From Arion vulgaris (taxonomy: Eukaryota; Mollusca; Gastropoda; Stylommatophora; Arionidae): DNA of 64,000 nt. Below, in pieces: positions 47,768-56,356 of the stretch. Both the position numbers and the translations under genes were made by a program. The stretch lies in the NCBI GenBank assembly GCA_020796225.1, contig CM036758.1:29151099-29215098 (forward strand). The letters run 5' to 3'. The notes below the pieces were generated by a model, which worked only from the letters and a program-made list of their open reading frames with translations, was not told where the DNA came from and did not search any database. Each line of letters begins with the position of its first letter. The stretch's first letter is position 1.

Positions 47768-47890
47768 GAACCGTGAACCTAACGTGAACCTAACGTGAAC
47801 ATGATGTGAACATAATGTGAACATAACGTGAACATAACATGAACAGAACGTGAACATAACATGAACACAACATGAACCTAACGGGAACCT
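47768..47890. repeat. 11-bp short-period repeat, about 11 units
   Basis: Units are variants of 'gtgaacataac' with c/t and g/a changes and occasional 'atgaacacaac'. Confidence 0.88.
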
Positions 47891-48261
47891 ACCAAAGATT
47901 GTATGAATTTAACATAATCTAAAGATATATACACTCCCAACATTTCGGCGAAGGGATATAGGTTAATTGTGTTACAACTAGTCAGACAACATATTCAGAA
48001 TGTGTCTTGCCACACAACGAGGACATGTCGAGTTGTCAAACTCTGAATTAACAAGGGTGATGACTGGAATATTCCGGACGAGTATCAATCACATAACACA
48101 TATTTCACACTATCTCACATTCACTTTGAAAAGCTATAATAGAACCCTGTTTTGAGTTCATTTGAATATTTATATTTCTACATATGAATGTTAAGTGGCT
48201 GAAGAGAAATACTAATTTGTTCGAGAACAATATTGAGTGGTTTAAAAATTATAGTTGGTTG
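47891..48261. other. Unassigned sequence
   Basis: No features recognised between the 11-bp and 21-bp repeats. Confidence 0.5.
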
Positions 48262-48655
48262 AAGACGAATACTTGATAATAATAGATGAATACTTGATAA
48301 TAATAGATGAATACTTGATAATAATAGATGAATACGTGATAATAATATATGAATACTTGATAATAATAGATGTATACTTGATAATAATAGATGAATACTT
48401 GATAATAATAGATGAATACTTGATAATAATAGATGTATACTTGATAATAATAGATGAATACTTGATAATAATAGATGAATACTTGATAAGAATAGATGAA
48501 TACTTGATAATAATAGATGTATACTTCATAATAATAGATGTATACTTCATAATAATATATGAATACTTGATAATGATAGATGAATACTTGATAATAATAG
48601 ATGAATACTTGATAATAATAGATAAATACTTGATAATAATAGATGAATACTTGAT
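48262..48655. repeat. 21-bp minisatellite, about 19 units
   Basis: Unit 'atgaatacttgataataata' plus g. Variants 'atgtatac', 'ttcataata' and 'gataagaata' occur. The array passes directly into a related 22-bp array. Confidence 0.95.
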
Positions 48656-49268
48656 AAACACAGATGATATACTTGATAAACACAGATGATATACTTGATA
48701 ACACAGATGATATACTTGATAAACACAGATGATATACTTGATAAACACAGATGATATACTTGATAAACATAGATGATATACTTGATAAACATAGATGATA
48801 TACTTGATAAACATAGATGATATACTTGATAAACACAGATGATATACTTGATAAACACAGATGATATACTTGATAAACACAGATGATATACTTGATAAAC
48901 ACAGATGATATACTTGATAAACACAGATGATATACTTGATAAACACAGATGATATACTTGATAAACATAGATGATATACTTGATAAACACAGATGATATA
49001 CTTGATAAACAGATGATATACTTGATAAACATAGATGATATACTTGATAAACACAGATGATATACTCGATACACACAGATGATATACTTGATAAACACAG
49101 ATGATATACTTGATAAACACAGATGATATACTTGATAAACACAGATGATATACTTGATAAACATAGATGATATACTTGATAAACACAGATGATATACTTG
49201 ATAAACACAGATGATATACTTGATAAACACAGATGATATACTTGATAAACACAGATGATATACTTGAT
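48656..49268. repeat. 22-bp minisatellite, about 28 units
   Basis: Unit 'atgatatacttgataaacac' plus 'ag'. It matches the neighbouring 21-bp unit in the 'atacttgata' core and length, apart from one added base and a changed end, so the two share an origin. All three minus-strand frames are open (336- and 347-codon frames) because no frame of the unit has a stop; they are not genes. Confidence 0.95.
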
Positions 49269-49270
49269 TA

Positions 49271-49548
49271 ATGGGGATTGTCTATAGCTCAAGTGGTAGT
49301 GAGGTCGATCACAAACCCAAGCGTACCAGGTTCAAACCAAACCCCCCCCCTCCCTCCTGGTGGGCAAGTTTGGAAGCAAATTCGTTTATGTGGGATTTCT
49401 ACAAAAAGGTAAAAATAAACAACAACGTTCAGAAAGCAATGGCAAACTACTGAACGTATCAGTAGTGCCTAGAAAATCAACGACTCTTTACTGTGGTTGA
49501 TAGCTACGCCCTGTAAAGAATATGCTACGATTTTCATTTCACATTTGA
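49271..49548 (+). mobile_element. SINE-A' copy 1 (alternative tRNA-like head, SINE-A-type tail)
   Basis: The head 'tctatagctcaagtggtagt' and B-box-like 'CAGGTTCAAACC' differ from SINE-A. From 'tacaaaaaggtaaaaataaa' on, the body rejoins the SINE-A scheme: 'gttcagaaagcaatggcaaa', 'ctactgaacgtat', 'gtgcctagaaaatc', 'cctgtaaagaatatg'. A run of about 8 C lies just after the B box. It starts right at the end of the 22-bp array. Confidence 0.82.
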
Positions 49549-49984
49549 TAAACAGAGATGGGTACTTGTTAATGGCTGTCGGTAAGTGGTTTCTTAGACT
49601 TCCTATTTATAATGGTGACTGAATTGCATTGTTTTTCTCTTAGTTACATAACCATGATGCTTCTGTAAAACTTTCTTAACTCTTAGTGGACAGATGGCAA
49701 AAGCCATCATAGAGTAAAAACGCCACTTAGTGTGGCTCCTGGTCTACAAGGAGTTAATGCATTAATACATCATTTCGCTAAATGTTCTCCATATTTTGTA
49801 CTAGTTTTTATGATGTAGATTATTGTTGTTACTATTCCATCTTTCCGTTCTGTATTGGTTCTGTAGACTTCTTCATCACACTGTGACTGGGCCACTTATG
49901 AAAGTACATCTTCTTTCCTTTTATAGATCTTTTAACTCCTTCATTCCACCATGCTGTGTGTCTTCTATGTCTGTTTGTGCGTGT
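49549..49984. other. Unassigned sequence
   Basis: No gene is supported. A perfect short hairpin (gatggcaaaagccatc) lies at about 49692-49707; it has no neighbours that would suggest a function. Confidence 0.45.
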
Positions 49985-50276
49985 GTACCCTTTAGTAAAA
50001 GTAAATAAAGTAAAGGAACCCTTTCATACCTCGTGGTATATAGGGCAATACAGTGTTAGGCCTGTATCGTTCATTGACCGTCGGAACACGATGGGTGATG
50101 TGGTCAGCATCACGCCGGCCGCCTTTACTTTCCCAGAGTCTGGTACGAAGTTGAGGCTGGGTCGACCTGAGAGCCGTTGCTGTCGGGAAAAATTCCACGC
50201 CCCCACTGCGGGAGTTGAACCCGGACCACCAGCCTTGAGAAACTAGTTTACTAACAACTACGCTACCGCGGATCTA
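49985..50276 (-). mobile_element. SINE-C copy 2, reversed, cleanest copy
   Basis: On the minus strand it starts with 'cgcggtagcgtagttgttag' (A box), then B box GGTTCAACTCCC, followed by 'ctctcaggtcgacccagcct' and 'gtaaaggcggccggcgtgat'. The tail passes 'acgatacaggcctaacactg' to an AT/AAG-rich end. It matches 17930-18240 and 53055-53210. The overlapping open frames in both directions are spurious. Confidence 0.8.
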
Positions 50277-50339
50277 ACCCTTTAGTACAGTCCTTTAAAC
50301 CTTTACGTTCATGTGTGGTTTAAGTATTTTTTTATAATG

Positions 50340-50578
50340 AACTAATATGGTAGTGAACTCGATCAGAAACCCAAGCGTACCTGGTTCAAATCTCACGATG
50401 GACAAATTTGGAAGCAAATTCGTTTCCGTGGTGTTTTTACGAAAGGTAAAAATAGACCTCACCGTTCAGAAAACAATGGCAAACTACTGAACGTATAAGT
50501 GGTGCCTAGAAAATAAACGACTCTTTACTGGGGCTGGTGGCTACGTCCTGTGACAGATATGCTACAGTTTTCATAGTG
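50340..50578 (+). mobile_element. SINE-A' copy 2
   Basis: Same family as 49271-49548: 'tggtagtgaactcgatcaga', B box CTGGTTCAAATC, 'acaaatttggaagcaaattc', 'gttcagaaaacaatggcaaa', 'ctactgaacgtat', 'gtgcctagaaaat' and 'cctgtgacagatatg'. The extreme 5' end is slightly worn. Confidence 0.82.
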
Positions 50579-50729
50579 ATTACTCGTAATTATGAAAGTT
50601 AATAATAAACGATTGGTGGTGCATATTGACAAAATAAATGCAGAGAATATAGAAATTAAAAATGCATATATAGAAATAGATGAAGGTAAAGAGAATACGA
50701 GGCAGAAACCACAAAAAGAATGATTGAAG
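50579..50729. other. Short unassigned spacer
   Basis: About 150 bp with no recognised feature before the 60-bp array. Confidence 0.5.
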
Positions 50730-51628
50730 TATAATATTGAAATATATCTAGAAATACTATGAGTCAACAATGAGTAAGACAAGAACTAGTATAATATTGA
50801 AATATATCTAGAAATACTATGAGTCAACAATGAGTAAGACAAGAACTAGTATAATATTGAAATATATCTAGAAATACTATGAGTCAACAATGAGTAAGAC
50901 AAGAACTAGTATAATATTGAAATATATCTAGAAATACTATGAGTCAACAATGAGTAAGACAAGAACTAGTATAATATTGAAATATATCTAGAAATACTAT
51001 GAGTCAACAATGAGTAAGACAAGAACTAGTATAATATTGAAATATATCTAGAAATACTATGAGTCAACAATGAGTAAGACAAGAACTAGTATAATATTGA
51101 AATATATCTAGAAATACTATGAGTCAACAATGAGTAAGACAAGAACTAGTATAATATTGAAATATATCTAGAAATACTATGAGTCAACAATGAGTAAGAC
51201 AAGAACTAGTATAATATTGAAATATATCTAGAAATACTATGAGTCAACAATGAGTAAGACAAGAACTAGTATAATATTGAAATATATCTAGAAATACTAT
51301 GAGTCAACAATGAGTAAGACAAGAACTAGTATAATATTGAAATATATCTAGAAATACTATGAGTCAACAATGAGTAAGACAAGAACTAGTATAATATTGA
51401 AATATATCTAGAAATACTATGAGTCAACAATGAGTAAGACAAGAACTAGTATAATATTGAAATATATCTAGAAATACTATGAGTCAACAATGAGTAAGAC
51501 AAGAACTAGTATAATATTGAAATATATCTAGAAATACTATGAGTCAACAATGAGTAAGACAAGAACTAGTATAATATTGAAATATATCTAGAAATACTAT
51601 GAGTCAACAATGAGTAAGACAAGAACTA
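50730..51628. repeat. 60-bp minisatellite, about 15 identical units
   Basis: Each unit runs 'tataatattgaaatatatct', 'agaaatactatgagtcaaca', 'atgagtaagacaagaactag'. I saw no difference between any two units, unlike every other array here. The array ends with a unit that switches to 'aactaagaac'. Confidence 0.97.
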
Positions 51629-51689
51629 AGAACAGAGATAAAGGGGGGAGAATGATATCTGCAACACTGTACATCAAACGCTCAGAAAG

Positions 51690-52625
51690 TTGAAATATAT
51701 CCTAAAGCTACGTTTGTTATTGAAGATGATTTCACATGCAAGTTCCGCAATGTAATCTACGCCATCACTTGCGAGCGGTGTAAACAAGGCATATATTGGC
51801 GAAGCATGCACAATGCTCAGTGACCGTTTCGGCCAACACTTGCGCGATATACGTCAATGCTCTGTGAACCCTGTAGCCAATCATTTAAATGGAACTGACT
51901 ATTTTGGAGCTCGAGACGTCCAAGTCATGGCCATCCGATCATGTTCCTCTGTTGATCGTAGTCGATTTGCTCTGGAGAATCGTTTTATTTCGTTATATGG
52001 TACCTTGCGACCGCATGGACTCAACGCTCTACTCATACTTTCTCTTATCATGCTCCATATTCTATATGTGTATAAATTAAATGTACATAAGTTATATATT
52101 TACCTGATGTGTTATTGTTTCTTTGCTTTTTCTACTTCTAGTGTTTTTGCATTCATTTCGTTATTCGTTTTTAGTCGCAGATTTTCATTTTATGCACGTT
52201 CGAATCTTTGTGGTAGTCTAAATGTAGTGTGTTGTGAAATTCGTCTGTAGTGTGTTGTGAAATTCGACTGTAGTGTGTTGTGAAATTCGTCTGTAGTGTG
52301 TTGTGAAATTCGTCTGTAGTGTGTTGTGAAATTCGTCTGTAGTGTGTTGTGAAATTCGTCTGTAGTGTGTTGTGAAATTCGTCTGTAGTGTGTTGTGAAA
52401 TTCGTCTGTAGTGTGTTGTGAAATTCGTCTGTAGTGTGTTGTGAAATTCGTCTGTAGTGTGTTGTGAAATTCGTCTGTAGTGTGTTGTGAAATTCGTCTG
52501 TAGTGTGTTGTGAAATTCGTCAGTCCTTTTGTATCATTTGCTTAATAAAGGCCTTTTGGTCGAAACGTTGCTGTGTATTTTCCTTGTTTTTGTATTTTGT
52601 AAAACTACAGTGCTTTGTTACTACG
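51690..52625 (+). pseudogene. Penelope-like element 3' end with GIY-YIG endonuclease remnant
   Basis: The frame starts 'KATFVIEDDFTC..RNVIYAITCERC', the linker with paired Cys that precedes the endonuclease in Penelope-like elements. After a one-base shift near 51797 comes 'YIGEACTMLSDRFGQHLRDI', matching YIGET...L..R..EHL.DI of their GIY-YIG domain. 'NPVANHLN', 'FALENRFISLYGTLRPHGLN' follow, with the conserved Glu. The upstream reverse transcriptase is absent, so this is a 5'-truncated copy. The coding part ends near 52060. A 23-bp array and 'taataaaggccttttggtcg'-'aaacgttgc' follow as a probable 3' UTR. Activity is ruled out by the truncation and the shift. Confidence 0.82.
52223..52521. 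repeat. 23-bp minisatellite in the Penelope 3' tail, about 13 units
   Basis: Unit 'tgtagtgtgttgtgaaattc' plus 'gtc', nearly invariant (one 'gact' variant in the second unit). It lies between the endonuclease coding remnant and the presumed element 3' end, so it appears to have grown inside the element. Confidence 0.94.
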
Positions 52626-52669
52626 TGTTTCGCCAAGATATATATATATAGCGAAATACAACGCGTATT

Positions 52670-53040
52670 AATATCATTGATTGATTTATGTATATGTATA
52701 ACATCATCATTGCACTTCAGTGAGTAATCATATGTGTTTCGATCTCTTTCTTATACAGGAAGATCTTAACTGCAGTGCACGAACTCCGTAGTACCGGCGA
52801 AGGTCCTCGATGTAGTTTTGAAAATGGGAAAGATATTTTTGTTTGAATTTGAATTTGAATCTTTTCTAATGAATTTTTTCCCGATAGCGGTTTTCCAGTC
52901 TACTCTTGACGATTTTGAACTGCCGACTACACTGAGGTCAAGAATCTTTGGAAAAATGTCCAGATGGCTCCACAAGGGAACGAAACCTAGTACCTATGAC
53001 ACGAGAGACGAGCGACTAACCTCTACGTCATAGATACCCC
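52670..53040 (-). mobile_element. SINE-D copy 2, reversed
   Basis: Collinear with 17480-17925: plus-strand marks 'catcatcattgcacttcagt', 'gatctctttcttatacagg', 'gaaagatatttttgtt', 'ttttgaactgcc', 'gatggctccacaagggaacg' and 'cacgagagacgagcg'. On the minus strand the tRNA-like head reads 'gacgtagaggttagtcgctc' and then 'ctaggtttcgttccc' (B-box-like). Confidence 0.72.
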
Positions 53041-53054
53041 TACGATTTAATACC

Positions 53055-53212
53055 ATGATGTATAATGGTATTATTAGCCCCAAATATTTCTGCTACTGGC
53101 CTCAAACGATGGACGATGTGGTCAACGTCACGCTGGTGTATTTACTTTCCAGTGTTTGTCTGACACCAAATGTAAACTGTATCGATCTAAGAGTCAAACG
53201 AGCAAGAAACAC
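53055..53212 (-). mobile_element. SINE-C copy 3, truncated, next to SINE-D
   Basis: Shares 'tggacgatgtggtcaacgtc', 'acgctgg..tatttactttcc' and 'gatctaagag' with SINE-C, and lacks the tRNA-like head. It lies in the same order and orientation after a SINE-D as at 17.5-18.2 kb. A short TA-rich microsatellite (53218-53245) follows. Confidence 0.65.
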
Positions 53213-53645
53213 CACTTATATATATATATCGTATTATATATATAAACTTGCATATTAATATTATTCATACCACTGTTCTATGTAGATAAACAATATCAAT
53301 ATGTTCTGTATCTCAAAATAGCAATGGCATAAATACTATATCTTTTAATTGAATATTATAGCTAACATGTCTATTACGTGTACGGGATAGTGGTGCCGCC
53401 GACATGACATTCACAGAATCTTCACAAGCTTAGATTTGCATATTTCAACTATTTCATTTGGCGTGTGGTTTCGGGTTTTTCTGACACAATTTGTCCAAAT
53501 CTAAAATTAGATCATGTCGTGATCTTATATAATGTTGATCAGATTCGTTCTTCATTATGTTTCTCAATTAGAATAAATATTGAACTATGTCAAACATTTA
53601 GTTAGAACCTACGTAAGCATTTCTTGTGCTAAGCAAGTTTGTTCT
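53213..53645. other. Unassigned sequence
   Basis: TA-rich start, then single-copy-looking DNA without a supported frame. Confidence 0.5.
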
Positions 53646-53649
53646 ATTT

Positions 53650-53945
53650 CATAGACTTCTTATTCTTCTACTTCTCTTAACTCCCCTTGAAGCATAGGGT
53701 AGCAACAAATTTCCTCCAACCAGATCTGTCTTGAACAAGTCAGCTTAGTTCATTCCGGGTCTTTCCCAATTCTTTATTTTGCTCTGTCTAGTTGGTCTCC
53801 ATGTCTCTCTAGGTCGTCCCCTGCCTCTCTTGCCTTTCGGATTCCATTTTACAGCCACATATGGTTGACTAGTTTCTTCACCTTTGCCCCTAGAGAGGCA
53901 TAGCTCCACAACCAAGACCTTCCAAGCCCACCTATCCAAGGTGAT
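53650..53945 (-). pseudogene. LINE ORF extreme C-terminal remnant
   Basis: Minus-strand translation from 53945 gives 'WAWKVLVVELCLSRGKGEET', then 'VKWNPKGKRGRGRPRETWR' (the NP.GKR.RGRP..TWRR motif), then a short 'IKNWERPG' block. After a stop comes 'ADLFKTDLVGGNLLLPYASR', resembling the W..LV.ALC..R end of these ORFs. Only the last 90 or so residues of the ORF are present. It belongs to the same broad LINE type as 6.0 and 29.0 kb. Confidence 0.72.
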
Positions 53946-54029
53946 CTTTACCAGATCTCTCCAAATTTTCTTGCCATGAGTCCCTCTTTGCTGGGTCCTT
54001 CTTCTTCGGGTGGCAAGTTATGAATTTCC

Positions 54030-54190
54030 TGGTTGAGGTTTCTGTAGCTATCTAGTGAGTTTTACAGGGTGGGGTAGCTAGACCCACTCCCACCTTCCTT
54101 AGCCGCCTCTTACGACATGCGTGCAGGTAACAGTGGTTTATTTCTTTACGTCCCTAATTTATGCCCCGGTAACCACTCGGTCGTGGTTGA
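54030..54190. mobile_element. SINE-core-like sequence, copy 1
   Basis: Contains 'acccactcccaccttcctta', 'gccgcctcttacgacatgcg', 'gtaacagtggtttatttctt' and 'tatgccccggtaacc'. From memory, a core of the form 'agtcgcctcttacgacatgc...tattct' occurs in SINEs of many invertebrates (one of the long-conserved metazoan SINE domains). The exact family name is not something I can confirm here. It follows directly on the LINE tail at 53.65-53.95 kb. Confidence 0.55.
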
Positions 54191-54253
54191 CTGATTTGCT
54201 GCATTCTAAATGTATGTCCCAACCACTTTCTTCTCCTCATTGTTATTCCCTCG

Positions 54254-54430
54254 TTGCTATTATTGCAGCTCCAAGTTAAGTGTGTTGTAGCTAGACAAGA
54301 AGGCTATGCTGGCAGACATAGAAGAATTGTAAACCAACAAAGAACCGGTGTCGTTAGTCGCCACACGCTGACGGACATACTGAGGGAGAGATCGGAGCAC
54401 TTATGGACTAATTTGTTGGGACATGCAGTG
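54254..54430 (+). pseudogene. LINE C-terminal tail remnant, RNase H type
   Basis: Reads 'RRIVNQQRTGVVSRHTLTDI' and 'LRERSEHLWTN', paralogous to 'RRYINQHRTGVVRLNTLRYM' and 'LGRRSEQLWTCP' at 18270-18450 (-). Only the end of the ORF remains and the Cys-containing finish is lost ('LLGHAVM' follows). Confidence 0.65.
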
Positions 54431-54639
54431 ATGGTGATCCGACGACTAAACTAAACTTAACTATTATTGCATCATATACGCCTGGTGATCTCAGTGTTAG
54501 ATATTTTCTCATCAAAATAGTGTAACTAGAAAATTATAATATTGCAAATATGTGATATAAAAAGTGACATTATTTACTTCTAACAAAATGTAAATTCTGC
54601 AAGATTTAGGAAGAAGCTAGCGTTATGATATCAAATCTT

Positions 54640-54960
54640 CTTTTTCTTCGAATGCTCCCTATCGACCATTTGTTAACCACTCTTTGTGATTTGTATGTGA
54701 TCTGAGACTAAGAGCGATTGTACGTTGCACCAGTTATGCGCCTACAAGTACGCCAGCACATCCGATTTCTGCGATGCTTTTAATTTACTAGGTAGTATCC
54801 CTAGGTCCTACATAAGTCGCTTCTACGACATGCCTTGTAGGTCGCAGTGGTACTATTCCTTACTCTTTTGCGACCCCAGCACCACAAAGGGCGTGATCTC
54901 AAATAACAAATATAATCTAGATTTTGATTTCAAATTATCTTTTAGTTAAGGACAAACAAA
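54640..54960. mobile_element. SINE-core-like sequence, copy 2
   Basis: Contains 'cgccagcacatccgatttct', 'cataagtcgcttctacgaca', 'tgccttgtaggtcgcagtgg' and 'tactattcctt', then 'ttttgcgaccccagcacc'. It shares the 'gtcgc.tcttacgacatgc...cagtgg...tattc' core with 54030-54190, and its wider layout with 29885-30300. The 74-codon open frame inside is not a gene. Confidence 0.6.
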
Positions 54961-55796
54961 CTATGAAACAAACAAAACACATGCATGGTTGAACTGTATG
55001 CCTTCTTTCATTATGTCAATCTAGTAATATGTGTTGTTTGAATGATAAGAGAACTGATGTGTAAATTGTTTTGTTTTAAAACACATGATAGAATATCTTT
55101 TGTCTATTATTGTCACAGTGATACGTCATTGCGCGAGAACTCTACACGTTCTCTAGATGTATGGGGTATTCAATGACGAATCTACTCTATGTGACGCTAA
55201 TTAAAGTGTCCAGGTCTAATATATCACTGCCACCGTGCAACCGCGGCTATGTCGTCATATCTGACTGTGGACATCTGAGATTCTTGCTTCCATCTTGCAA
55301 TCGGAATAGATTGCTCATTTTACCTCCCTTGACGGAAGAATTCAACATGGGAGCTAATTATGTCCTGTCTGCCTTACAGTTCCGTGTATAGCGCTGGTTC
55401 TTTGTATACGTCTGTTTGATCGTGTCTATGTGTACGTGTCTGTCTCTGTCTATATATTAAAGCAATACTGTCTGTTGTTTGATTGCTAAGTGTTATTCCC
55501 TATCATCTATAAACTTGATATATTGAGAATTAAAATATGATTCTTTGATCTTTCTCAGGTTCACGGGTTTGATAGATTCTCAAACGTTTATAATCCGACA
55601 GGAACGTGAGTCGTAGATATATATATATATATCTGCTGTAGAAGTCTTCATACATCTTCTTGACATTCTGTCAAACAAAATCACAAACAAACTATTTCAT
55701 CATTGATAGATAAATAAGTCAACAGTAAACAAGTAATTAGGGCCTCCAGAAATGTTTTATTTTAATCAAACACATAATTCGAAATAAAAACCTTAT
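54961..55796. other. Unassigned sequence
   Basis: Higher GC around 55100-55400 and a 76-codon frame (55161-55391) with no recognised motif. Two short microsatellites are present (TC/TG-rich near 55420-55450; TA near 55616-55632). It could be an unrecognised old repeat. Confidence 0.45.
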
Positions 55797-56293
55797 TTCA
55801 TATCCCTGTTTCTATCACATATCGCTGCTTCTATCACATATCATTTCTTCTATAGCATACCCCCTCTTTCTATAGCATACCCTCTTTCTATAGCATATCC
55901 TCTTTCTATAGCATACCCTCTTTCTATAGCATACCCTCTTTCTATAGCATATCCAGCTTCTATAACATAGTTCTGCTTCTATCACATATCCCTGCTTCTA
56001 TCGCATAGCCTTATCTCTATCGTATAGCCCTGTCTCTATCGCATAGCCTTATCTCTATCGTATAGCCTTATCTCTACCGTACAGCCTTGTCTCTATCGCA
56101 TAGCCCTGTCTCTATCGCATAGCCCTGTCTCTATCGTATAGCCTTGTCTCTATCGTATAGCCTTGTCTATCCCATATCCTGTCTCTATCGCATAGCCTTA
56201 TCTCTATCGTATAGCCTTGTCTCTATCGTATAGCCTTGTCTATCCCATATCCTGTCTTTATCGTATAGCCTTGTCTCTATCGTATAGTCCTGT
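55797..56293. repeat. 18-19-bp degenerate minisatellite, about 26 units
   Basis: Starts as 'tctatcacatatc' words, shifts to 18-bp 'ctctttctatagcatacc' units and then to 19-bp 'tctctatcgtatagccttg' units. A block ending 'ccttgtctatcccatatcct' occurs twice (about 56160 and 56230), showing local block duplication. Confidence 0.9.
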
Positions 56294-56356
56294 AGAATAA
56301 CGTTTTTTCAGTCAACAACCAACTAGCTTTAAAAAAACCAACTTCACTTTGTCTTT
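56294..56356. other. Unique spacer between two arrays
   Basis: About 60 bp of non-repeated DNA. Confidence 0.7.

Noticed and set aside
47768..47890. Telomere-like short repeat
   Set aside because: The 11-bp unit gtgaacataac is unlike TTAGGG-type repeats and is too short and irregular.
48242..49292. Hydrophobic 336-347-codon minus-strand frames
   Set aside because: Translation of the 21/22-bp arrays in three different frames, all open because the unit has no minus-strand stop.
51813..52250. Host GIY-YIG nuclease gene
   Set aside because: The linker and motif order match the Penelope-like element type. The copy is 5'-truncated and frame-shifted, and the same linker recurs at 63.9 kb.
55161..55391. 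76-codon ORF in a higher-GC stretch
   Set aside because: No recognisable domain or codon pattern; it may be an old repeat.
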